From: Chryseobacterium oncorhynchi
GTDB lineage: Bacteria > Bacteroidota > Bacteroidia > Flavobacteriales > Weeksellaceae
Direction: 5' to 3'
NCBI RefSeq assembly: GCF_002899895.1
Contig: NZ_PPEI02000002.1
Location: 1-64,000, forward strand
DNA length: 64,000 bases
The notes under the pieces were generated by a model. That model saw nothing but the letters and a program-made list of their open reading frames with translations, was not told the origin of the DNA and searched no databases. The position numbers and the translations under genes were made by a program. Shown one piece after another: positions 53,188 through 61,517 of the stretch (the first letter of the stretch is position 1; the number at the start of each line of letters is the position of its first letter).

Positions 53188-55782
53188 TATAAGAATTCTC
53201 CTCAAAAATATTATAAAATTATCTCATTTGCAACATTTGTTGGTCTCCTTTATGCTTGTAGTACAACAAAAAAAGTTCCGGACGGTGAATATCTCCTTAC
53301 TACGAACAAATTTGAGTTCGAAGATAAGAAAGAATTTTTCGATGAAGAACTGAAAGATTACGTTCAGCAAAAGCCCAATAAAAAGCAAGTTCTTTTTATG
53401 CCACTAGGCCTAATGTTTTACAATATGGCCAATCCCAAATACGACACGATCCTTAATGAATACATGACCTACCCCGGTGAAATGAGAAATCAGAAGCTAA
53501 GGGATTCATTATTTATCAAATATAATATGAAAAGTAGTGTAGGAAAAAATCTTTTCTTTGACCGTCTTTTGCATAGCTGGGGCTCTCCTCCTTCAATACT
53601 GGATCAAACCAGAAGTGAAAAAAGTGCAGAGTCTATCAAAAAAAGACTTACCTATAGAGGATTTTGGGATGCAGAAGTGAAATACAGACATGATCTGGAT
53701 TCTGCATCTAAAAAAGCGGCAGTAAACTATTTTGTCAAGCATAATGAACCTACCCGCATTAAGGATTATTATTACAATATTCCAGATCAGGGAATTAAAG
53801 GATATTATACTCATAATCTTAATAGAAGTTTTATAAGATCAGGCCAGATTCTCGATCAGACTATTCTTGAAAGAGAAGTAACGAGAATTACTGATCTGAT
53901 GAGGGAGTTTGGATATTATAAATTTAATGCATCCAATGATGAGGTTTATTTTGTTGCCGACTCTTTGAAAAGTAAAAAACAAGTTCCTCTTACCCTAGAA
54001 ATCCATAAAGATTCTCTGGACACTCCTTATAAGGTGGCTACTTTTGGAAACATAGATGTTGCCATTGTAGATGAACCTGGTGATTATCCTAAAAACACGG
54101 TTAAGGATAGCTTAAGAAGGATCAGATTCCATAAGATGAACAATAAGTATAAAACATCTTCATTATGGAGAGCTATTATTGCTGACAACAAACAGGTTTT
54201 TGACCAAAAGAAACTGGATGTTACCAAAAGGAATCTTATGTCTATGAACAATTTTAGTATTGTAAAAGCAAGAGACTCCTTAAGACAGGGCGGAATGTCT
54301 TCTCCTAATGATAGTATTGTAGACGTTCTATATGTATTGAAACCGCTTCCAAAGTATGAACTTAAAGTGGGTACGGATGTTAATTACTCTCAGGTACTAA
54401 ATCTTGGGGTATCCCCTTCTGTAGATCTTACTACCCGAAACGTATTCAGAGGGGCAGAAAACCTTTTCACCAGTATTTCCGGAACATTCGGATCTATCAG
54501 GAGTACAAAAGACATTGATAAAAGAACAACAGCCTACGAAATATCTGCTCAGGCATCCCTTAATTTCCCAAGGTTGCTACTTCCTTTTAATTATTATAAG
54601 TTTATGCCTAAAAGGTATACGCCTACATCTTCTATTTTGCTGGGAGCTTCCATCCAAAATAATATAGGTTTGGGTAGAGTTAACTTTAATACCGGATTAA
54701 ATTATCAGGCGAATGTTAATGAACAGGTATACCATAAGCTAACGTTATTTAATACTCAGATCAGTTTAACAAAGAACAAGGATGCTTATTATGATTACTT
54801 TCCTAATGATGAAAAAATTAGAGCTGATATTTTTGAGAACTATTCTACCTTTAATGCCGATTCCCACCAGGAGTATCAGGATTATTTAAATGGAAAATTG
54901 AGTATTGAAGATGTTTCTAAGAGAATAATACAGAATGAACCTTACAGAAATTCACTTAACCAACAAGGAACTGATCTTTTAACAGCGTTCAGAGGGACTT
55001 TGGTGAATAAGGACAGACAAACACAGGATGTTTTGATCTCTTCCATGATCTATAACTTTGTTTATAATGAAATTGGAAAAAAAGAGTATCCTAATGCATT
55101 TTATTTCAACGGAAAAGTTGAATTGGCGGGTAATTTATTAAGTATATTCAATAAAAAAGATGATGGCGGAGGACTTGTTACATCTCCTCAGAGAACCATC
55201 TTTGGAATTCCCTACGCACAATTCGTAAAGTTTGATGTTGATGTCAGAAAATATTTTAAATTCAATGGTAATCAGACATTGGTTCTTCGCCAGTTTGTGG
55301 GAGTTGGAATCCCGTATGGAAACTCTGAAGACATGCCCATCATCAAGTCTTACTTTAACGGAGGATCCAATGATATCAGAGCTTGGGTAGCATTTGGAGG
55401 ATTAGGTCCTGCAGATTCTCAGGTAGATGAAAGAGTACGTACCTATATGACGGACAACGTAAAGCTTACCACCAATATTGAATACAGAATCCCTTTCAAC
55501 AAGATGTATGAGGGAGCATTATTTACAGATATTGGGAATACGTGGAGTCTTCGTAATTATAATGACGGTTACGGAGATGAATTTAAATTTAATAAATTCC
55601 TAGGTCAAGTTGGTGTTGGTAGTGGGTTTGGTTTAAGAATCAATGTAGCCTACATTACATTCAGACTAGACTTTGCTTATAAGATGTATGATCCTAATAA
55701 GGCTGAAGGCGACAGATGGAGAGTTAAAAACTTCCAGCCTTTCAAACCTACAGTTAATTTTGCTTTCGGATATCCTTTCTAA
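53173..55782 (+). CDS. BamA/TamA-type outer-membrane protein
   Basis: An 869-residue outer-membrane protein. A lipoprotein-like signal ends at Cys29 (GLLYACSTTKKVPDGEYLL), POTRA-type regions follow (about 40-370; IKDYYYNIPDQGIKGYY, KATFGNI-type strands), then a 16-strand barrel, ending in FAFGYPF with aromatic terminal residue. FNGGSNDIRAWVAFGGLGP is the barrel lid-lock-like (VRGF/RxG) region typical of Omp85. In Bacteroidota this lipidated Omp85 (TamL) works with TamB. The start overlaps the methyltransferase start by 15 bases on the other strand, and the end overlaps the SanA-like gene by 4. Confidence 0.88.
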   Translation: MSCKHYKNSPQKYYKIISFATFVGLLYACSTTKKVPDGEYLLTTNKFEFEDKKEFFDEELKDYVQQKPNKKQVLFMPLGLMFYNMANPKYDTILNEYMTYPGEMRNQKLRDSLFIKYNMKSSVGKNLFFDRLLHSWGSPPSILDQTRSEKSAESIKKRLTYRGFWDAEVKYRHDLDSASKKAAVNYFVKHNEPTRIKDYYYNIPDQGIKGYYTHNLNRSFIRSGQILDQTILEREVTRITDLMREFGYYKFNASNDEVYFVADSLKSKKQVPLTLEIHKDSLDTPYKVATFGNIDVAIVDEPGDYPKNTVKDSLRRIRFHKMNNKYKTSSLWRAIIADNKQVFDQKKLDVTKRNLMSMNNFSIVKARDSLRQGGMSSPNDSIVDVLYVLKPLPKYELKVGTDVNYSQVLNLGVSPSVDLTTRNVFRGAENLFTSISGTFGSIRSTKDIDKRTTAYEISAQASLNFPRLLLPFNYYKFMPKRYTPTSSILLGASIQNNIGLGRVNFNTGLNYQANVNEQVYHKLTLFNTQISLTKNKDAYYDYFPNDEKIRADIFENYSTFNADSHQEYQDYLNGKLSIEDVSKRIIQNEPYRNSLNQQGTDLLTAFRGTLVNKDRQTQDVLISSMIYNFVYNEIGKKEYPNAFYFNGKVELAGNLLSIFNKKDDGGGLVTSPQRTIFGIPYAQFVKFDVDVRKYFKFNGNQTLVLRQFVGVGIPYGNSEDMPIIKSYFNGGSNDIRAWVAFGGLGPADSQVDERVRTYMTDNVKLTTNIEYRIPFNKMYEGALFTDIGNTWSLRNYNDGYGDEFKFNKFLGQVGVGSGFGLRINVAYITFRLDFAYKMYDPNKAEGDRWRVKNFQPFKPTVNFAFGYPF

Positions 55783-56396
55783 TCCGGAGAAACTCCAAGA
55801 ATAAAATAAACTACAGCAATTACACGGGCGAGAATTTCTCTCGCCTGATTTCTGTAGAAACTTTCTGGTTTTGTGACATCCTGTGCATCAAATCCTAATG
55901 CGTTCATATCATTATTTCTTGCAAAAAATAAGGCACGGAGGTTATGATATCCTTGTGAAACGATAATCACATTTTTCTTTTTATATACATCCTTACAACG
56001 AAGAATACTTTTATAGGTATTAAACCCTTTCGGGTCCTCAATAATAATATCTTCAGGAACCCCTTCTTGGTAGATCAAATAATTTTTCATAGCAGCAGGT
56101 TCATTATAACCTTTGCTTTTTTCGCCACTTACGATGATTTTTTTAATTTTCCCATGATGATAAAGAAGAGATGCAGCATCCATTCTTTTCGTAAAATAAG
56201 GATTGGAAACTCCGGATCTCATCTTTGGAGAAGTGCCTAGTACCAAAGCAATCTCTCTGGGTGGGATTTTAGAAATTTTAGTATAAGTACGTCCGTTGGT
56301 AAGTCCAAAAACCCACACATTACAGAAGCATATCATTAAAATTCCTAATTCTAATGATATAAAACCTAAATTAAATATGTTTCTAATAATTCTCAA
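55779..56396 (-). CDS. SanA/YdcF-like membrane protein (DUF218)
   Basis: A 205-residue protein with one N-terminal membrane helix (about 12-33) and a periplasmic DUF218 domain: PPREIALVLGTSPKMRSG, ASLLYHHGKIKKIIVSGEKS, and VIIVSQGYHNLRALFFARNN, the pattern of SanA, which helps keep vancomycin out. SanA's real activity is unknown. It overlaps the reductase gene by 4 bases (56393-56396), so both are in one minus-strand unit. Confidence 0.88.
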   Translation of the reverse strand: MRIIRNIFNLGFISLELGILMICFCNVWVFGLTNGRTYTKISKIPPREIALVLGTSPKMRSGVSNPYFTKRMDAASLLYHHGKIKKIIVSGEKSKGYNEPAAMKNYLIYQEGVPEDIIIEDPKGFNTYKSILRCKDVYKKKNVIIVSQGYHNLRALFFARNNDMNALGFDAQDVTKPESFYRNQAREILARVIAVVYFILGVSPD

Positions 56397-57517
56397 CTAA
56401 GATCAAAGTTAAGCTTTATTTTTTTACTTTTCACAATTGACATGCAAGCTAGTATATGGCCTTGATTTTCTTCCTTTTCTGTAAGATACTCATTTTCTAA
56501 CAGTTCCACTTCTCCTTCTTCCAACGAGCATTCACAGCTTCCACAAATTCCGGACTTGCAGGAATAAGGGACAGGAAATTTTTGAAGCAAGAGCTGTTGA
56601 AGAATTCTATCCTTATTATCAGGAAGTTGAGCCGTATATTTTTTTCCTAGCATAGTAAATTCCACCTCTATATTCTCAATAAGCGGAAATTCTTTTTCTA
56701 CAGGGTAAATATCATCATTATATTCCTCAAAAAGTTCAAAATGAATATTTCTTTTCGGGATTCCGTGGTGGTAACAAGCATTTGCCAATGTTTTAATCAT
56801 CTCTCCTTTTCCACAGATAAGAACTTCATCCACAGCATCCCAAATGGTAGACTCCTCATCCGTATCATCCAAATGAAGAATTTGATTGATAATTAAATTT
56901 AATTTCTTTTCATCCAATCTACCATAGAAAAACTGATCACCTGTTTTTTCCTGTGAAAAAAAGTAAAAAATCTGGAGTCTGTCGCCACAAGTTCTGGCAA
57001 GATTATCCAATTGATCTCGATAGATCAAATCATCTGAACTTTTATTTCCAAAAAACAAAAACAGCCTTGTTCTGGGTTCATTATGAAGAATATTTTTAAA
57101 ATGGCTTAAAATAGGAGTAATTCCAATGCCGGCAGCAAAGGCAACAATTGTTCTGAATTCACTGGGTTTAGACACCAAAGTAAATCTTCCCGCAGGTTCA
57201 CTTATCTGAATTTCATCTCCGACATTATAGTTCTTAAACAGTTGGAAAGTAGCTCCCTCAGTAGAGTTAACCTTTATTCCCAGACATATTTTCCCTTCAT
57301 AAGGAGCAGAAGTCATTGAATAATCATTAATAACCTCTTTACCATGGGATTGAAATTTAACACTTACAAACTGGCCGGCTTCAAACTTAAAGTTTTCTTT
57401 CAAATTCTCCGGAATATCGAACTCCAGAGAAAAAGTATTTTTGGTCAGCTCTACCTTTTTCGCTATTTTTAACGGATGAAACTGTATAAGTTTCCCTTTA
57501 TAGATTTGTTGTTCCAT
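56393..57517 (-). CDS. Ferredoxin-NAD(P)H reductase with C-terminal 2Fe-2S domain (PaaE-like)
   Basis: A 374-residue flavoprotein. FAD domain: VINDYSMTSAPYEG (RxYS-type flavin motif), then the pyridine-nucleotide domain with FAAGIGITPILSHFKNIL. The last 90 residues are a plant-type 2Fe-2S ferredoxin with CKSGICGSC and a fourth cysteine in HILACMS (C-x4-C-x2-C-x29-C). It passes electrons from NAD(P)H to an oxygenase, hydroxylase or desaturase like PaaE or Hmp-type reductases. No oxygenase gene is adjacent, so the partner is elsewhere. Followed directly by the SanA-like gene. Confidence 0.9.
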   Translation of the reverse strand: MEQQIYKGKLIQFHPLKIAKKVELTKNTFSLEFDIPENLKENFKFEAGQFVSVKFQSHGKEVINDYSMTSAPYEGKICLGIKVNSTEGATFQLFKNYNVGDEIQISEPAGRFTLVSKPSEFRTIVAFAAGIGITPILSHFKNILHNEPRTRLFLFFGNKSSDDLIYRDQLDNLARTCGDRLQIFYFFSQEKTGDQFFYGRLDEKKLNLIINQILHLDDTDEESTIWDAVDEVLICGKGEMIKTLANACYHHGIPKRNIHFELFEEYNDDIYPVEKEFPLIENIEVEFTMLGKKYTAQLPDNKDRILQQLLLQKFPVPYSCKSGICGSCECSLEEGEVELLENEYLTEKEENQGHILACMSIVKSKKIKLNFDLS

Positions 57518-57550
57518 AACTTCAATTCAAAAATAGATAAAAAATAATTT

Positions 57551-58111
57551 ATGAAGAAGATAATTTTATCAACGTTAATCCTGACTGCTGTTTACAGTTG
57601 CAAAAAAGAAAGTCCAAAGACTGATGGTACTCCCACTACAGATTCTCTTTCTGTAACTCAAAATACAACAGCACAAGGAAGTACGTATGTTCCTAAAGAA
57701 CTATCTCCTGAAAATGTAGGTCAGCACTTAGCTAAAAATAATGATACTTTATATGTAACTAATTTTTTTGCAACATGGTGTGGCCCGTGCATGAAAGAAA
57801 TTCCAAGTTTCAAAAATAAGATGCAGGAATTAAAGGATAAACCTGTAAAATTCACTTTCGTAAACCTTGATGATAAGAATGACTGGGATACAGCAGTTAA
57901 AGATTTTGTTGAAGAAAATAATCTTGGTGCGAATGTTATTTTACTGGATGGCCAAAAGTTGGATCAGAATTTCTTCTCCAAGAATTTCAAGCAATGGAAT
58001 GGCGGATCAATTCCGTTTACTTTCATGAGAAAAGGAAATCAGACTGATGAATATCTGGGAATGATGACGGAAGAAGTATTGAATTCTAAAATTGATGCTT
58101 TTTTAAAGTAA
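57551..58111 (+). CDS. TlpA-family thioredoxin-like lipoprotein
   Basis: A 186-residue lipoprotein (signal 1-16, AVYSC at Cys17), with a Ser/Thr-rich linker to about residue 50 and then a thioredoxin fold. The active site is ATWCGPCMKEIPSFK (C-G-P-C), followed by FTFVNLDD and a cis-proline region in IPFTFM. TlpA proteins reduce disulfides in the periplasm, often for cytochrome c maturation. It is 25 bases before the FecCD-like permease gene and on the same strand. Confidence 0.9.
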   Translation: MKKIILSTLILTAVYSCKKESPKTDGTPTTDSLSVTQNTTAQGSTYVPKELSPENVGQHLAKNNDTLYVTNFFATWCGPCMKEIPSFKNKMQELKDKPVKFTFVNLDDKNDWDTAVKDFVEENNLGANVILLDGQKLDQNFFSKNFKQWNGGSIPFTFMRKGNQTDEYLGMMTEEVLNSKIDAFLK

Positions 58112-58136
58112 AAACATACCGAACTCTTTCTGAATA

Positions 58137-59108
58137 ATGTCAAAAAGATTTAAAATCCTGTGTTTATTATTAGTAATTGCAATTATTGTAAGTGCAGTCA
58201 TTAATCTGAACACAGGATTTTTGAGTTTAGGCTTACAGGATTTCTTTCAGGATTCTGCTCAAAGCCAGATTGCTGAAATCCGTATCAATCGTGTTTTGGT
58301 AATGATTCTGGCAGGAATTTCAATTCCCACTTCAGGGTTTCTGATGCAGGAATATTTCCAAAACCCACTGGCTGGACCTGATATCTTGGGGATTACATCT
58401 GTAGCCAGTTTATCAGTAGCTTTCTACATATTTTTCTCACATAATATTCTTCTCCCTGAATTTTTGCAAAACAGCTTCCTTAGTTTATCTGCTGTTGGAG
58501 GAGGCCTTGGCCTAATGCTGGTGCTCTTATCAATGTCAAATAAATTTCAGGACAAGTCATATCTTATTATTTTCGGGTTTCTGGTATCTGCTTTTGCAGG
58601 GGCAATAGTATCTCTGCTACAGTTCTATGCGGAGAACCAAAGTTTGAAAAACTATATTTTATGGTCATTTGGAGCCAATAATATGGTTACAAGAAATCAG
58701 ATCTATATCTTATCAATCCTGGTATTAATAGGGTTATTCTTCTGCTTTAAGTCTGTAAAACCTCTAATCGGAAACTCCTTGGGAACATCTTATGCACAGA
58801 GTTTAGGAGTCAATTTAAAACAGTTAAAATTACTGATTATAGTAGCCTCTTCCCTACTTTCAGCTTCTATTACAGCATTTTTGGGACCTATCTTATTTAT
58901 CGGGATTATTGTTCCTCATTTCTGTCGATTGATCTACAATCCCTCAAAATTATGGCAGCAGTGGATCCTTAACATGTTTCTGGGAATGCTAATCATGCTA
59001 TTTTTCTCAGTGATTGCAGAAAAAACACAGATCCCATTGAATGTGATAAGTTCTGTATTTGGAATTCCTGTGATTCTTGTGATGCTTTTGAGACAGAATA
59101 AAGTATAA
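58137..59108 (+). CDS. FecCD/BtuC-type ABC transporter permease
   Basis: A 323-residue permease with about 9-10 membrane helices. RINRVLVMILAGISIPTSGFLMQEYFQNPLAGPDILG is the family's conserved second helix region, and GPILFIGIIVPHFCRLI is the coupling motif before the final helices. It carries iron-siderophore, haem or cobalamin across the inner membrane. The matching ATPase is about 800 bases downstream, separated by a repeat and a GxxExxY gene. No binding protein is present in the window. Confidence 0.92.
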   Translation: MSKRFKILCLLLVIAIIVSAVINLNTGFLSLGLQDFFQDSAQSQIAEIRINRVLVMILAGISIPTSGFLMQEYFQNPLAGPDILGITSVASLSVAFYIFFSHNILLPEFLQNSFLSLSAVGGGLGLMLVLLSMSNKFQDKSYLIIFGFLVSAFAGAIVSLLQFYAENQSLKNYILWSFGANNMVTRNQIYILSILVLIGLFFCFKSVKPLIGNSLGTSYAQSLGVNLKQLKLLIIVASSLLSASITAFLGPILFIGIIVPHFCRLIYNPSKLWQQWILNMFLGMLIMLFFSVIAEKTQIPLNVISSVFGIPVILVMLLRQNKV

Positions 59109-59119
59109 TCTTTTTGTTG

Positions 59120-59315
59120 GAAAGCGCAAAGACGCAAAGATTTTTTATCCAATCTGCAAATTTTAAGGCGCAAAGATTTTATCTCCGATAAAATTGAAAA
59201 CTGCATATTTAAATCCTAAAATTATACACACACGCTTGCTGAAAATCTTTGATTTTCTTGCGCCTTAAAAATATACCCAACGTATTATAAACCTTTGCGC
59301 CTTTGCGTTTACCCA
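59120..59315. repeat. Nested inverted repeat of GCGCAAAGACGCAAAG type
   Basis: AGCGCAAAGACGCAAAGATT (59124-59143) at the left and AACCTTTGCGCCTTTGCGTT (59290-59309) at the right are inverted copies. Inside, AAGGCGCAAAGATTTT (59165-59180) faces CTTGCGCCTTAAAA (59258-59271). The whole is about 190 bases, with no ORF. Similar intergenic sequences are known in flavobacteria; it may be a MITE-like element. Confidence 0.7.
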
Positions 59316-59440
59316 AACAATAAAACTCTACTCACACTTTCTGAAGGTTTTTAATTTTCTTATACATCATAGATTACAGTCTTCGATCTCACAATTATTA
59401 ACCAACAATTCATATATTTAGATTCAACAAAACACCACAA

Positions 59441-59818
59441 ATGACAGAAAATGAATTATCAAAAGTAGTTTTTGAAACCGGTTTAAAGATTCATAAAAAA
59501 CTTGGAGCGGGATTATTTGAACATGTATACGAAGAATGTATGTTCTATGAATTAACAAAATCTGGGTTTATGGTAGAAAAACAAAAACTTTGTCCCATCA
59601 TTTATGAAGATTTGAAAATAGAGAATGCTTTCAGACTTGATATAATGATTGAAACCAAATTAATTTTAGAAATAAAAACTGTCGATTACATTAGCCCTAC
59701 TCATAAAGCACAACTTCTAACTTATTTAAAAATGACAAACTGTAAATTAGGCATGTTGCTTAACTTTCAATCTGATGTCTTCAAAAATGGAGTAACAAGG
59801 GTTGTAAATGGCCTATAA
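59441..59818 (+). CDS. GxxExxY family protein
   Basis: A 125-residue protein with ETGLKIHKKLGAGLFEHVYEECM (G-x-x-E-x-x-Y motif, GLFEHVY), then GFMVEKQKLCPIIYEDLKIENAFRLDIMIETKLILEIKTVD and a conserved end QLLTYLKMTNCKLGMLLNF. The D-I...I-E-I-K pattern resembles a PD-(D/E)XK nuclease fold, which may or may not be active. The family is scattered through bacteria and often lies in mobile or repeat DNA. Here it splits an ABC transporter operon and follows an inverted repeat. Confidence 0.88.
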   Translation: MTENELSKVVFETGLKIHKKLGAGLFEHVYEECMFYELTKSGFMVEKQKLCPIIYEDLKIENAFRLDIMIETKLILEIKTVDYISPTHKAQLLTYLKMTNCKLGMLLNFQSDVFKNGVTRVVNGL

Positions 59819-59920
59819 GTTGAAAACACATAAAAATTTGATAAAGTCAAATTCTTTGAATCCTAAAAACAGTATTTTTGTAAAACATTTTGCCCCTTTT
59901 GTCTCTAACAAGCTCTCAAT

Positions 59921-60844
59921 ATGCACCTACAAATCAAACAAGCAAATATTGGTTACAATAAAACTTTAATTTCAAATGCTGATGCAAGTTTGAAGCTTGG
60001 AGATGTATGCCTATTGATTGGAAATAATGGTGTTGGGAAAACAACTTTAATTAAATCTATTCTTCATCAAATTCATTTATTAAATGGTGAGATTTTGATT
60101 AATGGTAAAAATGTAAAAAAGCTTTCCGTAAAAGAAATTGCAGAAAATATAGCGATTGTCTTTTCAAAATCGATCATTCCCCAGCATTACACGGTTGAAG
60201 ACCTTATCTCATTGGGGAAATACATCTACTATCCTTTTTATTTTGAGTTAAAAAAAGAAGACCGTGATGAAGTTGCTCATATTATTGAGGAACTGGACTT
60301 AAATCAATATAGATATACCTTGCTTAAAAACCTTTCGGATGGAAATCTTCAGAAAGCATTTATAGGAAGAGCTATTACCCAGAACTCTCCTATTATTATT
60401 TTGGACGAGCCAACAACCCATCTGGACGAAAAAAATAAAATCATTATTCTTAAGACACTGAGAAGATTAGCCAAGGAACAAAATAAACTGATATTGTTTT
60501 CTTCCCACGACTGGAGGCTGGCTAAGGAATTTGCAGACAAGATCTGGTATGTGAAAAATACCGAGCTGCACACAGGAATCGTTGAGGATGTTTTACTTCA
60601 GCATGATGAACTTACGAATGCTTCATTGTTTCAAATACACGAAAACTTTATTCCGCCACACATCTCTGCACCCCAGGTTCAGAAAGAAATGCTGTATTCT
60701 TTGCTTCAAAAAAACTTTCAAAAAGACCTTTCTTTCCTAAATTTCGAGTTTAGGGATAACTTTTGGGTAATTACTAATGATTCCACGTTACACCAATGTG
60801 AATCTTTTGAAGAAATCATCAATTTCATTGTAAACATTTATTAA
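59921..60844 (+). CDS. ABC transporter ATP-binding protein, FecE type
   Basis: A 307-residue ATPase. Walker A is GNNGVGKTT, the signature is LSDGNLQKAFIGRA (LSDG in place of LSGG, common in iron-transport ATPases of Bacteroidota), Walker B is PIIILDEPTTHLD, and the switch His is in FSSHDWRLA. A C-terminal extension of about 80 residues has no family I know. It is the natural partner of the FecCD-type permease 813 bases upstream on the same strand, probably for iron, haem or cobalamin uptake. Confidence 0.9.
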   Translation: MHLQIKQANIGYNKTLISNADASLKLGDVCLLIGNNGVGKTTLIKSILHQIHLLNGEILINGKNVKKLSVKEIAENIAIVFSKSIIPQHYTVEDLISLGKYIYYPFYFELKKEDRDEVAHIIEELDLNQYRYTLLKNLSDGNLQKAFIGRAITQNSPIIILDEPTTHLDEKNKIIILKTLRRLAKEQNKLILFSSHDWRLAKEFADKIWYVKNTELHTGIVEDVLLQHDELTNASLFQIHENFIPPHISAPQVQKEMLYSLLQKNFQKDLSFLNFEFRDNFWVITNDSTLHQCESFEEIINFIVNIY

Positions 60845-60870
60845 TCTGGGTTTTTCTTTGATTATTTCAC

Positions 60871-60890
60871 ATACTATGCATGCATAGTAT
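60871..60890. promoter_or_regulatory. Palindromic operator, distal copy
   Basis: ATACTATGCATGCATAGTAT is a perfect 20-base palindrome. It stands 107 bases upstream of the MarR -7 element. With the second copy it is the likely binding site of the MarR protein. Confidence 0.65.
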
Positions 60891-60953
60891 TATGCTACTC
60901 ATATAATTTAATCTGTTTATTATCAGCTTATTAACAAAATTTAACGTTAATAA

Positions 60954-60985
60954 ATACTATGCATGCATAATATTTACTAAATTTG
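60954..60985 (+). promoter_or_regulatory. MarR promoter with overlapping proximal operator
   Basis: ATACTATGCATGCATAATAT (60954-60973) repeats the palindrome with one mismatch. TAAATTTG (60978-60985) just after it is the -7 element; no clear -33 TTG is seen. A protein on the palindrome would cover the promoter, so autorepression of the MarR-fad operon is likely. Confidence 0.65.
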
Positions 60986-61006
60986 GGTAAAACCATTAGC
61001 GCAAAA

Positions 61007-61462
61007 ATGATGGATAATAATAAGGAAAAAATAGAAAACGTAGATTTAATTTTGAAGCAGACCTGGTTGGCTGTTTCAAAAATGTACACAGAGCTGGCTC
61101 AGGAACATGATTCCACAGCTGTACAAGCCCTTACCCTTCTTAAAATTGATCCCAAGGAAGGAACACGAAGTACCAATCTTGGACCCAAGATGGCCATAGA
61201 GCCTACTTCCTTAACGAGAATCATCAAACTTCTTGAAGACAACGGATATATCTATAAGGAAAAGACTACCACTGATAAAAGAGAGGTGATCATCAAACTT
61301 ACAGATAAAGGATTAAACTCCAGAAACATGTCAAAGGAAGTAGTCGTCAACTTTAATAAAAAGGTGATGGAAAAGATTGCTCCGGAGAGATTGGAAACCT
61401 TTAAGGATGTCATGACGGAGATCATGAAAATAGCCAATGAACTTTTAAATAACAGAAAATAA
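61007..61462 (+). CDS. MarR family transcriptional regulator of fatty-acid degradation
   Basis: The start is taken as ATG at 61007 (ATG ATG GAT; 61010 also possible), because the TTG at 60983 lies in the -7 element. The product is 151 residues: helices for the dimer, a winged helix-turn-helix (STNLGPKMAIEPTSLTRIIKLLEDNGYI), the wing DKREVIIKLTDKG, and C-terminal helices. Two palindromes upstream fit its site. The gene downstream codes for a beta-oxidation enzyme, so the ligand may be an acyl-CoA. That is inferred from the neighbour. Confidence 0.87.
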   Translation: MMDNNKEKIENVDLILKQTWLAVSKMYTELAQEHDSTAVQALTLLKIDPKEGTRSTNLGPKMAIEPTSLTRIIKLLEDNGYIYKEKTTTDKREVIIKLTDKGLNSRNMSKEVVVNFNKKVMEKIAPERLETFKDVMTEIMKIANELLNNRK

Positions 61463-61517
61463 ATTATAATGAAACCGTATGGTTACATACGACCTTATAA
61501 AAAATAAAAATTTACAT

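Noticed and set aside
60983-61006. TTG start for the MarR gene, adding 8 residues
   Set aside because: The codon falls in the -7 element TAAATTTG, so it would be upstream of the transcript start.
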